Source: Ophthalmolycus amberensis
Lineage: Eukaryota; Chordata; Actinopteri; Perciformes; Zoarcidae
Reading direction: 5' to 3'
Assembly (NCBI GenBank): GCA_024529925.1
Contig: JAFEUB010000795.1
Coordinates: 1,922,001 to 1,986,000 of the forward strand
Length of the DNA stretch: 64,000 nt
The first letter of the stretch is position 1. Each line of letters opens with the position of its first letter. Below are positions 12,372 to 26,000 of this stretch, piece by piece. Under the pieces are notes generated by a model. It was not told the origin of the DNA. It saw nothing but the letters and a program-made list of their open reading frames with translations, and did no database searches. The position numbers and the translations under genes are program-made.

Positions 12372-15322
12372 ATCCTAATGCCTGCGGGCTAAAACGGAAA
12401 AGTTGAAGCCCACGTATCTTCTGATTGAACTAGCTCTGCATTTATGTACACAGTACACATGATGAAACGTTTCATTGTTGTAGTATATTTCACACTTCTT
12501 TGATTCAGTAGATGGTGATTATTATGGTCATCTTTCAACATTCTCTAATTTACATGTAGCAGTGGTTTTAATGTGTCGTAAAATTCTCACAGGCTCTTTC
12601 AGTTGTAGCCTCACATGTGCATGGGTGTTCCACCCATATCCACAGGAAACACGTCTATTCAGTCCTCATTTAGACAGGAAAAGCAGGGACATAAAAACAA
12701 GAAAGCCTACAATTAAGAGGAGTATATTTCCAAGCCTCAGAATTTCTGAACTGAAGACCAATAGAGGCAAGACGGCGAGTGGGGTTTTCTGTATTGTGTG
12801 TGTATCCATGTTGTACCTTTAACAATACCCTTTCCAGACACTCTGAATTTAAAACGTGTCGCTCTTTTATGACCACGGCAGGACTGCCTTTGGTCTAATA
12901 AAACATCTCTCTGGTGAACAAAGAGCTTATGTCATCAGCTTATATCCGTATTTTAATATAAGACAGTACTACAGAGCACAAATCTGCTAATTCATTCAAG
13001 TCATTTTGTTTCACTGACCAAGTTTCCACCCAAATTTATCTCAAAATGTTAAACTACTTTTCAATAAATCAACAAAAGAAAAAGTAAATCCATGCCTCAT
13101 TTCCATCCACTACTCTTATGCTAATATTAGGAGGTGAATTAAGATGAACAGTTGGTTGCGCTAATTCTCTCATTGGGTGCCATTAAACCAGTGCAGAAGA
13201 AGATGGCGCAACAAGATGACGTAATTAAAAAGTGTCAGTCAAACCTAAAACTATTTGAAAAACGTGATGGATATATTAATGTTTGTTTCATTAATTAATA
13301 TGAGGAGCGTTACAGTCTTAGACTTAAAGTTAATCAGTATCACTCAGGGTCCAGCAACGGCACATTTAAGTTCTCTCCATAATGCAGTGTGCAACTGTAA
13401 TTAACAGCTCTTTAAAAATCCATTTTTTCTCTGGACACCAAAAGAAATCAATACTTAACTTCAAATGACCTTATTGAGCTGGATAAAAGGCTTTATTGCA
13501 TGGGCTGGGTCAGGAGCGGTTGAGCTAATGTGTTAGTTGAACAGCGGGGGATTAAAGGTGAGGTGTTCTTTCAAAATCTTACAAGACATCACAAAGCAGC
13601 AGGTCACTAACCTGAGCCTTCCTGGAGACACCGAGAGGATTACAGCAGCCAACCTCTGCTGAACCGAGCCTGTATTCATACGGGACTGAGGAGGCAACGA
13701 CAGCCTCTTTATCACTCAGCAGGTCCAGCGCGTTCTATTTCCTCTCTCCCAGCTCTACGCCTCTCAAACGAGGCCAGAGCTGAAAACCCACTCGTCCCAA
13801 CTCTTTGCAATATACTCACAGGGGACCAATTTGCACAGGCAGCCCTTGTCTGAATCACTCTATCAATTAGGAGCCGCTGTGTTTATCATCACATACATTA
13901 TTGTAGAGGCTGGCCTGGCCTTTGTGTTGAGGTGTGCCTCTCAGGAGAGGGAAAGGGATGAAATAAACGACCAGGGAGTGAAGCCACAGTTGGACAGGCT
14001 GCTGGACTAATCTGAAAGGACGGCTGTAATCATGAGTCTCCCGAGGAACTGGCTGTGTGGCCAGTCCCGATGTGTGAACATGGCGCTAACAGTCAGGAAG
14101 GTGCACTGCCCCCCTCCTCCACAACAAAGTAAGACACTGAGTCCAATCAATATTTTCAATCTCTCCGGATCAATTCAGCATCTGAGCACAAAGGAAGACA
14201 TGTTGGCTGTGACCAATATGGGTAAATGAAAAGTCAAACTTTGTGGTCATGATGGGCTCCTCTGTCTCGCCTTCTTTTGTCATCATGAGCACAAGCTGAG
14301 GCAGTCTGGACTGAAAGTTGGAATTGAATTCAAGTTTGGAGAGAGGCCCCAAATAGTCCATGACAATACCCACCCCCCGATAGTCACAATGTAATAAACA
14401 TGAACTTACTAATACATTACAAGGATAATAGTATGATTGGTCGTATATTATAATGGGGTGAGACCATAACACAGCATTGAGTATGATCATTTTATGGCTA
14501 TGGTTACAGACTTCCTTTGTTCCCATGCTGTTCAGTGTTGAGAGACCTTTCTCTCTTCCACAAATAGCAGAGAAAGAGATGACTGCTCTGTGTTAGCGGT
14601 GGAGTGTAGTCCCTATGCTCTGGATGAGAGAATAACACGGGCATTCAGATTTCATTCATATGTTGATTACACAAAATGGTCCCATCAGTGTGAGATGATC
14701 TCATCAGAATAAAAGTGTTTCATCAATGGAATATGATGTAATCAGCACGAAACAGATGATTTCTCTAAGAGAGCACGAAAGTGACACTGCATCTTTAAGA
14801 AGCCCGGAGTCTCACTGTGTTTTAGTCAAACAAAAGCAGCCAATTGGGAATGTGCAACCTGAAACCAGAAGCCTGACTCAGAGGGCCTCACACAGACCTC
14901 AGAGCAGGGACACACCCCGCGTGCTCCTGATTCAGGCAGGCAGAGAGCCACGGCCTGCTATCCAACCAGTCTGTGCAAACACTTCCACACAGACGGTCAG
15001 GAAATCACAAACACAGACTCACTGATCATTTCGTCTGGCTTTCTTTCACACACACACACTGGGACTACATTTCTATTCTATGAAAACATGTTCAACAATG
15101 TTAATTTAGGCAAAACATTTGCATTCAACAACATTTTAAGGATGATCTCAGGTGCTGTGTCAACTGTACACTCGTAAATGTGCCACTTAAGATAAGATAA
15201 TACAGGTACACTATGCAAAGCACAACACAGAATCTCTGCCTCAGAAGGTAGTCTTTTTTCTACAGTCAAATCCTTTGACATCTTCTCAGTCTGGTAAGAA
15301 TCGGCACTGCTTACACCTGGAA

Positions 15323-15343
15323 CCCCCCCCCCCCCCCCCCCCC
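15323..15343 (+). repeat. Poly-C tract, 21 C
   Basis: An uninterrupted C homopolymer. Length is likely unreliable in sequencing. Confidence 0.95.
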
Positions 15344-16191
15344 TCACAGTAAGCAGCCGTAAGCTGTGGGAAGGAGCCATCACAAGCCACAACATGTTAT
15401 GCTTGGTCACCACAACACAGACATGAGTTAGAGAGGAAATCTGCTCACCATGCACTGACTGCCATCAAATAATGCGCACTTCAAAATCAATCCTGCTTCT
15501 GAGCAACAGGATAGCTTCTACATGTAGATCCATTTTCAGTCTCATTAATTGCAAGTTCTCAGAGCCACAGAAACACACATGGGTCATAAGCTAAAGATAT
15601 GGAGCAATCACACAAAACAAGCACGGTGAAATCAACTAGGACTCGAATCATCCATCTCCCTGATGTTTCCATCGGCTGTTGTCCAAATATCCTGACTGGC
15701 GTCCACTGGGCATTTAGGGCTATTTGCATTTGCAGTGCAAAACAACAGGTGTGGAAGGACTGTGAGCAAATGGTTTGCTTCATGAGAAAAGAGAACATAC
15801 AGTATTTGAATTACACAGGTCCGCTGTGGAGATACCTCGATTACATTTGTTGTTGTTTTGTTTTATTATAGCAGCTGATATACAAGCCTCCAGAACCATC
15901 CCGAAAAATGGTTTGCTGCTAAACCAAATGTGCAGCTCCTCGGTACAATACACGGTTGTCGTTTTTTTAGCCGCATGCACACTTTGTGTAGGACGCTCTC
16001 TAGGGAACCTGCTTTACAATGATGTGGACCATTCATATGAGCCCTCTGTCACCGGTCATCTCTAGAGGTCTGCGACAGTAGTTTCCATACACATCACTGC
16101 TGATCGGCAGAATTACATAAGAATCAGACCGAACAAAATGTAATTTCTGGTAGCGCCTTGGTAGCTCACAGTATCTTGTCTGTAGTTCTTT

Positions 16192-16194
16192 GTC

Positions 16195-16239
<45 letters not shown>
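16192..16239 (+). repeat. (CT)n microsatellite
   Basis: A CT run with one GC interruption near 16206. Confidence 0.95.
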
Positions 16240-16242
<3 letters not shown>

Positions 16243-19200
16243 TATTAACAACATATTAACATCAATTACATCAACAGAAATCAACATCAACTATCCATAA
16301 TGGAAACACCTGTTGAATAGAGAAGAAGTGTTTCACCCTGTTTGGCAGAGGAGTCACAAAACCAGGGTTGATTTGTGCTTGTTGACTATTTGCATGTTCT
16401 CTCCCTGCCACCGAGTCAGGTTGAAAGACATCTCCATAGCGACCCACGATGAATATATAACCAGTTTGTCACAACCCAACCCTAAACTCCTAATTCGTAA
16501 CGACTTCTTCCCTCCCTCATCATACCTGCATCAATACTAGTTACACTTTCGGCAGTTACTCCTTTTGAGGAGGGACATAAAATAATTGGACTTTTTTCAC
16601 TACCAAGTGTGTGAAAACACGGTAGTCTTACACAGACAATGGCGGGGGAACAAATGAGGGATTATTCTGGAGGTGTGTGATGCCTCTCCTGCAATGAAGT
16701 TCCTCACACTCCATTCTGCGTGAATGTAGGTGACTCGGAGAGCCTGAGCTGATCCCAGAATTCCTCATTATCCGCCCAGCGGGGAGGATCAGGTCCGCTC
16801 GCTCTGTCTCAGAGCATGCTCGGCCCGGTGAGACGAGCCCCAGAGGAGCACCGTGCTGGGCCATCGGGGGCAAGCCAGGTCTGCTCATTATATCTAACTC
16901 ATCCTTGGCATCTCTGCAAACCAAGTGCCACTTAGTTCCCACAGGAGGGGTCTGGGCTGGCTCACTGACGAGATGGCAGAGCAAACAGCAGAGTGGTAAT
17001 AGGAAAAGCTTTACATCAAAAGACACGTGCAGACAGACTCATAGTGTCCAGCAGTCCATTTAGGAGGTGAATATTACAACATGTAGGGGCTATCTCACGT
17101 ATTTAGTGACGGCATTCCTTATTGTAAAGCTAACTATGCATTTAATGGTCTGACTGCTGCTGCCGTTGATCAGAACCAGATGTACACCTGATATAATGAC
17201 ACAAGCAAAAGTACCCTAAAATTCCCGTGAAAATTAAAGTGTTTGAAAACTCAACGTGTGGCATCAAATACAATTGGTGGACTTGCCTCTTCAGCAGCAA
17301 AAACAAAACAAAAAAACACCACATGGTATAGCCTACAAGTAGAGTATGTATTTACATATTTATTTGTCCGGAAATGGGGAAACAGTATCCAACAGTAACT
17401 GACAAAAATTCACCAGTGTCATTTATCTTGCGGGGCAAATATATAACTCAATGAATAAACATACGATCTGAGTGAAGCGTGTTGTTTCGTTTATCAACTC
17501 TATTTCTGGGACAAATGAATGCAGCCTAGCACAGCAGGTGTATTATGCAAGTGCAGAGTCTTAGGCCTTTGGCTCGGGGCCAGGGGCCTTCTATTTCCCT
17601 TTACTTTTTAAAAAATATTCTCCTAAGTAAACTCTGGGGCCGGGGCAAGATGATGCGGCCTATGCAGATGTGGTGTCTTCCATTGCAGTCACAATTAGCC
17701 CTCAGAGAATTGGCACAGCGCCAGCCAACGCTGGTCTCAGCACATGCGAAACACTTCAGGTAAACACCACAATAAGCTAAGAAGCAGAAATTAGAAATTG
17801 TTTTGTACCGCAACACAGTTGCTATAGAGACTGTTGCTAATTAACTGCACTCTACCCCTGGATAACAAAGGGCTTAAGGGCACTCAGGGCAGATCCTCTT
17901 GTGATGAGCTATGTGTATGGAACACTATGCCGTCCCCAGGGTCTCTCAAATACAAAATACCAGTCTCCTTGCAGCCAACTTTCATCTCAGATGCCATGAG
18001 AGGTTTTGTGTGGCGTCGGTCTGCGGCTGTTTTAAACCCTGTGGACCTGGATTACAGCCCCATATCAGCCTCACCGTCATGAGCTGAACCCTTCATTTCT
18101 TAAAAAGACAAATCATTGGATGTATATACAAAATAAATCCCGTGTAGCAGCACGGAGGACCACTTCATTGGTTACTTATCATCGCTGATGGCAATCCAAA
18201 GAAGGGTTAGTAAGGAGCAATGCAGGAATGTAAATCGGAAGACTCCTACGAAGAACACACATTCATGTGGCCAACAAATCCTATTTGCTTTTATATATCG
18301 GCATCCAGCTAGGGTTTGGATTTTAATTCATATTTTTCCAGTTGAGCTCTCTCAATAGTAAAGCTGCCTTTATACATCTGACTGCTTACATGTTTGATTT
18401 CTTACAACAATTCATCTTGTACTCCGGCACCCCAAAGTGAACAGGATAGGTGTGAGATTTGTATTGGCTTACCTGTCAGATGTGGTGGTTCAGATGAAGC
18501 AAAAATACTAAGACACTGAGCATTAAAATGCAATCATTTTTATCCTATATCATAAATGCCTGACACAGCAACATTTATTTTAAAATACCGAATACTGATT
18601 TTTACTTGTACAATATTTCCACACATTTGATCAATCACATGCCAAAGTGACAGTGGGAACGACTCCTTACAGGGAGTATATTTTATGTTTAAATAGGAAA
18701 GAAATGGTGCAAATGCCTGTTTATTTTGAGATTAAGATGAATGAGGAAATTGAATGCGACTCAGAAGCACCATTAGGCATTTTGTAAGATTTGCTCACAA
18801 AAGAAAACTGTAAATATGTGGGAGGAATAAGATGAATGGAGTCACATTCCAAGCATTCCTCAAAAGATTACCAACACTGGGTTCATTTTTAACACTCCCT
18901 ACAGCTAAGGCCTTATCGTTTACAAAACGTCAGGGTGAATGTAGCAATCCACCCCCAGCATGGACTGTCCTCATGCCTCTAAATGTCACCATTTTAAGTT
19001 GGCTAACACCATCTAAAACGTATGGTATTGTCCTGCTCTAATGTTATATTGTGCTCGAATAAGAAACAGACGGAATCTCTTAAAAAAAAAAAAAAAAAAA
19101 GTCACCGTTATTTTTATTTTTCCAGAAAAGACCCAAAGACCCAAAGACCCTTCCTAGCTTTGGTGGATTGTCCCAGTTCAGGCATGATGGGATTGACACT

Positions 19201-20554
19201 GGGATGCAGCAACAGTTGCAGTGTTGAACAACATGAAAAGCCCCTTTGCATCAGACTGATATCAATCTGTCTTCTGTAACAAAGGCACAACAAACTCTGA
19301 TATGCTAAGAAGGAGCACTTCATCCATAATTCTGGCTTTACTAAAAAAAAACACCAAAAAAACAGCTGAATACCAGCAGTCAGCAGTATTGTCATCATTT
19401 TACAACATAAAATCATGCATTTGGTTTCCCTCATTGTGTCTCTTCAGTTTGCAAACTTGAAGAAAATCATTTTACTCTTGTGTCTAACAGTTCGGACTCG
19501 GTAATAAAAGGAATGACGGCCCTGTGATTCTGCTACTGGTGAGACAATGTGTAACCAGATACTGAGCACATCTGGCAGGACCAAATTCTATTCAACACTA
19601 CATTTGTCTCTTCAGCAGATTTTAAGGCAGTATCTTTTTTTGTCTATAAGTGATTTCATGAGGTAAATTTCAGCAGGTTGTCTTCTGCCTCAGTTTAATC
19701 AATACCAGTTACAATATTTCTTATTGGGTTATGTATTTAATTTGATTGTAGGATTTTAAAGAGAAGCAACAACAACCTACATTTAAGGTCTTGCATTTTG
19801 GTATTTGATGCAGTAAATGTAAATCAACATCAAGTATGAGTCACGCCAAGTTTCTACTTGCTCCATAACTTGTCAATAATAATATATTTAGGAGAATATT
19901 TAACATTTTTAATGTCCCAGTCCACCAGAAAGCAGATCATTGGCATCATATTGAGGATGTACGTTGAGTAAGAGCGAGGACTTCACTAAGTATTGCTCAT
20001 TTATAGCTCGACAAAAAACAAACGGACATGCTTTAATCCACAGCAGAGGGACAGCTTCTCTGGCAGCGTCACTGTGTGTGGGGACGAGGGAATTGGAGGA
20101 AGAAACAGTGGGGAGGGTCCTGTTGTCTGAGCCCACATCTTTGCAGTGGCAGCTGAGGGGTTTCACTGCAACTCCTAGAATTTACATTTCGTTTGGCCGG
20201 AGCAGGTCACATGACAGCTGCAAGCGAATGCTCTGAGGGGCTTTATGCTTTCACTTGACACTGACTGACTGGCTGTGAGACGGTCCAACACCACAGAGAG
20301 AAAATATTCCCTCTTTCCATGACATCACCCAGCCAGGAATGGGGGAAATGGCGGGAGGAGAGGGGGCACAGCTGGTGGAAGCCACAGTACCATCTGCTAC
20401 TGACTAATAGTTCATGCTGCTTTACTTATAAACTTGCACTTCTGTGGACCAGAATAGTGGCTGTATGGTCACCATCACAGATACATTTGACAGTTTCATA
20501 ATATTACATTACTGGGCACAGCCATGTATTGATGTGTTTTTTATTTTTTTTCAA

Positions 20555-20915
20555 AGCAATAGTTTGGAAAATATTCGTATTCCCTTTTTTGCTGTGATAT
20601 AAATGAGAAGATTGATACCACTCTCACGTCTCTAAATATGAAACTACAGCCATCAAAAAAAAAAAGATTTTTTTGTATAGATTAAAACAAACAAGATACA
20701 ACATGTTAACCAGTGAGCTTTAAAGGTGCTTGTAGACAGATTTTGTAACCTTTGGACAAAGCCAGGCTAGCTGTTCCCCCCCGTTTCCAGTCTTTAAGCT
20801 AAGCTAAGCTAACCAGCTGCAGGCTGTGACGTGAGTGGTATTGATATTCTCATCTAGCTCTCTTCAAGAAATCAAATGCATGTATTCCCCAAAATGTCAA
20901 ATTATTTATTTGAGC
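20555..20915 (+). repeat. Fish interspersed repeat, CAGGCTAGCTGTT type
   Basis: It contains 'TTTGGACAAAGCCAGGCTAG', 'CCCCCGTTTCCAGTCTTTAA', 'GCTAAGCTAAGCTAACCAGC' and a 'CCAAAATGTCAAATTATTTA' end. The outer parts are inversely related (AATAGTTTGGAAAATA versus the end). Well known in teleost introns. It lies just inside the intron downstream of the tead1 first coding exon. Confidence 0.65.
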
Positions 20916-20994
20916 TCACACCTATAAGAATATCATGCAGCTACACAGATAACACTGGAGGTTAAAGCTCACGCATACAGTCATCTGTACTCAC

Positions 20995-21247
20995 CATACA
21001 TCTTTCCCTCGTCAGAGAGGATGATCTTCCTGCGTCCACAAGGAGGATAGATGGCCAGGGCCTCCTGGAAGCTCTGTTCAATATCAGGGCTCCACACCCC
21101 CTCGGCATCACTGTCCATGGGCTTGTCTGCCGAGTCGCTCATCCTCTCCATGTCCTCGGCAGGGCTCTCGCTGCCGCTCCAGCTGCTGGGATCAATCGTG
21201 GCGGTTGGGCTCTCCAAGCTGAAGCCTGGAGCAGACCAGGGAGAGAC
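20995..21247 (-). CDS. tead1: tead1 first coding exon (residues 1-68, ATT start)
   Basis: The acceptor is at 21249-21248 (gggaattccag|GTCTCT) and the donor at 20994-20993 (ATGTATG|gtgagta). The protein begins IDPSSWSGSESPAED and continues through the start of the TEA domain (VWSPDIEQSFQEALAIYPP, GRRKIILSDEGKMY), almost identical to human TEAD1. Mammalian TEAD1 is reported to start at an isoleucine codon, and the matching codon here is ATT at 21196-21194 in strong context (A at -3, G at +4: CCACGATTG). The first in-frame ATG is codon 16, also in good context, so a shorter product is possible. The 51 bases before ATT are open and in frame. The acidic N-terminus precedes helix 1 of the TEA domain. 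The exon ends after the first base of the Gly68 codon (phase 1). Confidence 0.95.
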
Positions 21248-23062
21248 CTGGAATTCCCAAATAAACAAACACAACCAAACGGTCACTCTCCACAACAGAA
21301 CAGTGGACATCTGCTTCCCAACAAAAAAACAACATCACAGTACACACTGTTAGAGAGAACAATATGGAGCGCAAGCAGCCAAACAAGCTCGGACATTGCC
21401 AAGAATGTTGTTGACTTGATTTACAATGGATGTTATGGGTTTAAACAATTGCACATATTCTCTCATATATTTGTGGCACTTCATTCTTAATAAATGACTG
21501 GACACGGAATAAATTGTTCAAATCTTGTTAAAAAAAAGAGAAAGTCTGCAGACTATGATGAAAAATGCAACCTCTGCATGAAAAAGTCCATAGAACACTG
21601 TATAGTTGGAGAAAGTCAAAGCGCGATTGAAATTCACCCCCTTAAAAAGTACCTGTGCCGTTATTTTTAGCTTTTTATATTTTAACAAGCTATAACAAGA
21701 ACCCCATCAGAATTGTCACCCAAAGTTGATTCCCGAGGCGATAAATCTGGGTGGGGAAATGAGAGAATTTGACACTCCGCACACAGGTGAGAGTGTGGTT
21801 AGCTGGCAGCTTCCAGGTGTAAATGTGTGCAACTCTGTGGTTGGGAAGAAAGCACACGGCGAGACTATGCTGCACAAATGAAAGTAGAAAAGAAAGCATT
21901 GTGGCTTACGTCACACGTCATCCGCAGCCGTCACACCATGACGGCATATATAGACATTAGACACTCACGCCCCACAGAGAAGCCAAAGGAGTTTTAAAAA
22001 AAAAAGAAATGAAACAAGCTGGAGACCTGCAGGCATCACAAGAACACTACTGTTTACAGACTGTGGCTCAATCCAAGAAGCAGCCCTTTGTGCATCTTAC
22101 CAAGCTGTTCACACAGCTGGACAAAGTCTCATCTCACCGGCAGCTATTGACAAGACCAACAAGCTCCGGGGTGAATCTGCAGCTAATAAACCGAGGACTG
22201 CATCATTATGCGGCGACAGCATCTGGAGCAGAATGCGTTGCATGTCCAGAAACATAAAAACAGCGGACTATCCCACATTTTATGAGAAATGACTATCACA
22301 CACTACAGCTCCATAAATGATGGGCTTCGGCGAAGCGCGTGTGTCGTAAAAATGAGAGTCAGCAGAGTTGCGGAGAGAATGAACCGTGTGGCCTTCACGA
22401 ATGGAGAGCATTCTGCACAAAGTGGCTTCAGCAGCCGGGACACACAGGACTGCAAGAGACGTTGACAGAGTTTATCAAGCGGGTTAAATTACATAATACA
22501 ACATCAGAATTGATTTCAAACGTTCTGTGTTGGGATCGAGTGAGACACTAGCTCATTTATCATGTAGAGGTTGACTTTATAGTTGCAATACTTGTTTGAC
22601 TTGTATGGCAGAGGCGTGCTGGCTTAAAGGGTGGATGAAGCCCAAAAAACGGACACAGTCGGACGGAGGTTTTTTGTTTTTCTCAGATTATGTTGCAAAT
22701 GAAGATGAGCATATTAGCATCTTAAATGTGTCCATGCATGAAGAAAAGGATACAAAAACAAACTGCTAAACTCTAAGCATGTAAGACAAAACGGTCTTAA
22801 TTATGGATAAATAAATAATGCACACAGGGGACTGAATGTTTGAAAAAGCTCCGAGGCACAGCAACTGAACACAAAAACACGGAAGAACACAATGAAGGCA
22901 CGTCGGCTGAAAGGCAAGTTCTCTCTCTCCTCCCAGAGGGAATGGGCAAAGCAACCAGTGGATAAGACATCCTGAGTGAACTAAAGAGGAAATTCTCCGA
23001 CAGGCTCGTTTCAACTGTTTTTCATTGTCCAATGCAGCCGTCTTACTTGGAACTGCTCCTGC

Positions 23063-23090
23063 ATTATATATTATATATTATATATTATAT
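23063..23090 (+). repeat. (ATTATAT)4 heptamer array
   Basis: Four perfect tandem copies of ATTATAT. Confidence 0.9.
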
Positions 23091-26000
23091 TTTGGGCTTC
23101 GTGTCCATTTTGTCACATGAACACAACAAGTACATGATTGTATATCGAGATTTGAGCTCTTTGTCAAGCGTTTGAGTGCACGACAGCACTGTGGCTGAAC
23201 GAGTCCAGTGTACACCCTGCGCGATGTGTGTACACATGAGCTCAAAATGAAGTGACAGTGTCCTCCGCTTTACTCACATGCAAATCAAATTCACTCTAAC
23301 TTTCGGTAACATGTTGACTGCATGTTAGAGCAACTTTTTATCTGCAGGCTAGCTCAAGACAAACACAGAAGCAGATTCAAAACAAAGAAATCTCAGAGTT
23401 TGTCTCGACTGTCAAACTGTTTTCTGCCTTATTTCACAATGTTTTACTTCCTTCACTAACAAATTCACTGAGGTTTCTGTCTTTTCTTAATCTCTCCCCT
23501 CTTCCCAGACAACTGCTTCCTCTCTGAGCAAGATCCCATTCAAGCAGCACAAGCTGTCAGGAAGTGGGAATAGTAGCATATGTTTCTTCCAGCATGTCAG
23601 TTCATGAGGGGAAAAGGGGGGATGGGAGCAAGCTGTTGGGGGAAAAAAAAAAAAGAAAACACCCAGCGAGCAGAGAGAGCTTTTACTGAATTCTGTTTTT
23701 GTGTGCCGACTGCTGACACAGCAGAACTAACTCACAAACTGATGAGGGAGGGGGAAAAAAAATCCCATTTCAACAGTCTGGGACTCTTTCTAGATGTGCT
23801 CCTCTCATCCCAACCAAATGATATAATAATGCGCTCGTAATCACTTCCAGCTTACAAGTTCTGAAGAACATATTTGTTTCTATATCCTCATCAAGCCCAG
23901 ACATTGAATTATAGTGGCTTTTGTAAAACTTTGCATTGATACGTCTTCTCTAGAGTTGCAACAAGTGTGTTTCAATAGAGCTTTATAATGCAGTCTACTA
24001 AAACATTATTTCGCACAAACTCATTCTCACACCTTTACCAAAACAACCCAAGAAAACTAAACTATAAACTATAAGTCTGTCTTTATGCACAAGTTGACAA
24101 ACATTTTCTCTAACATGAGATCAAATGTGTCTTCAGGATGCTGATCATTATCGGAGGGAGAATGAAACAGCTCGCACAGACACTAAGTCAACCAGCATAC
24201 CGGTAAATAAGTGTCCTAAAATAATCAATTTTTGGTGAAGAACTACGCGGTGATGCCCGTAACCTTGCATCTACTCTTTCTCTTCGGTCCTCTAGACCTG
24301 CAGACATAAGCTCTACGCACATTTCCACATCAATCGATGTTCCACGGTTTTGAAAGGTTTCTCAAATAAATTCCCAACTGATACTTTTTATCTAAGTAGC
24401 ACAAAGCCTTAAAAGACAAACACCTTTACCTTTTTCCATCTGCTTTAATTTTCAGTGATGTTTCCTGTCTTGAATTCAAATATGGTCAATGATACAAATG
24501 GTCTTCATCCTGATACTTACTTTGGGAATTCATTTTTTAAAAATTCCTAAAGTATCAGCAATGCTAACACAGTTTGAAATGAAACTAACTTAATTCAACT
24601 TTAGCTTGGTGGCTGCTAATAACATGTTTGGAGAATGTGCAAACTAATCATTTAAAAGAACATGAATAAAATATGGGTGCAGACTAATGTAAAACAATTT
24701 TGCACCCATAAATTATTTATTGAAGGTTTTTGTTATAAAATAAAAAACAATTAGCACCAGGATTCCTATAAAATGCACAAATGAATGCTATTCCTTCATT
24801 GTAAATTGACAGTTGACTCACTATTTTTTTTATTGCAGAACCAGTTCTCATTCATTCAACTCTTGGTCCTCAATGCTGCACTGGCAAAACTACAATGTTG
24901 TTTATAAAATGTCAAATTATTACCAATATATTGTGGGATGTGGTGGAATAACGAAGGTGTTTGCAATGAAGGAGGATAAGGATAGTGCTATGGGGATATT
25001 AAGGTGTGCACAAAAAATGGTGAGTGCATACATTTTGTATTACATACCACAACAGAAAATCTACTAAGCTGGTAACCCTGTTGTCTAGACCTTATCATGC
25101 CAAATGAAGACAGGGTGGTGTTGACTTGTCCTCATACAAACACCGAAACAATACAGCATAGAAGCCATCCCCATCCTTCCTTAATAGACCGGTATCTTAG
25201 CATCCCGTGCCATCAATGGGATGCTTTTGCCGTGTGCAACATGTGAATGAGTTGTCAACGAAGACAGTCTCTTAGTGCCTTAGAATCCGTGCACTAATTA
25301 TGTCCGCCAAAAGAAAGTATGAATGTCACCCATTGAAACACTTGCGGCTTCCAGATAATATACTTCTGCATACTTCTGTCTTTGCAGGGTGTTCACCATA
25401 GAAATGGTCTTATTTGTGAGACGCGAGGTAAAGATCGCCTGCAATGCAAGAAGTGAATGTGGTAACTAAGCAGAGTAGAAGCTGTGACATGGCATTATGG
25501 GAAATCACACTTACCGTGGGATTACATAAACCACTCAGCAAGCTGGAATCCAGCTCCTTAAATTAAGAGAACCCATTTCAGCCATCAGACAGAGCAAGGT
25601 AATGAAATAGCAGATGAGAGGTCTCAAATGTAATTTTCCATGTGGAGTTCTTTTGTGCCGTTATCTCAGAGGGTGCAATAATGATTCTGTGAATGACTTT
25701 TGTGCACCCCATAATGGCCCACAGTAGTTAAGGCCACAGTGTGTAAAACTGTAATTACCATGTGATTTCCAAACTCAACATTGTCAGCTTGTTGTCAAGA
25801 CATATCCTTGCCTTTGCATAATTATAACAGCAATGTCAAAAATATTCAATTTTGAGCAACACGTAACTTACTGTGAACATTTACAATGACTGAAATTCCA
25901 TTTAGTTTCTGTTCATTACCTTTGGGGAAAGTATGTTTGTGGAATGAAGTCTGACAGCAGGTCTTTGAGGACCTTGAAATGCGGTTACAGGGCAAAAATA

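Larger units (their letters stand above)
3748..20994 (-). other. tead1 intron 2, about 17 kb
   Basis: No exon-like sequence with good splice sites was recognised. It holds several diverged copies of an inverted-end repeat (5107-5390, 9868-10150, 10985-11048, 11125-11331), another interspersed repeat (8281-8370), part of a repeat at its left end (20555-20915), TG, CA, CT and poly-C tracts, and some GC-richer unique patches (around 13.5-14.0 kb and 16.65-17.0 kb) that could be regulatory. Confidence 0.65.

Noticed and set aside
24813..25067. 84-codon plus-strand frame after an acceptor-like TTTTATTGCAG
   Set aside because: No domain and no partner exon, and it lies inside the tead1 intron on the opposite strand.
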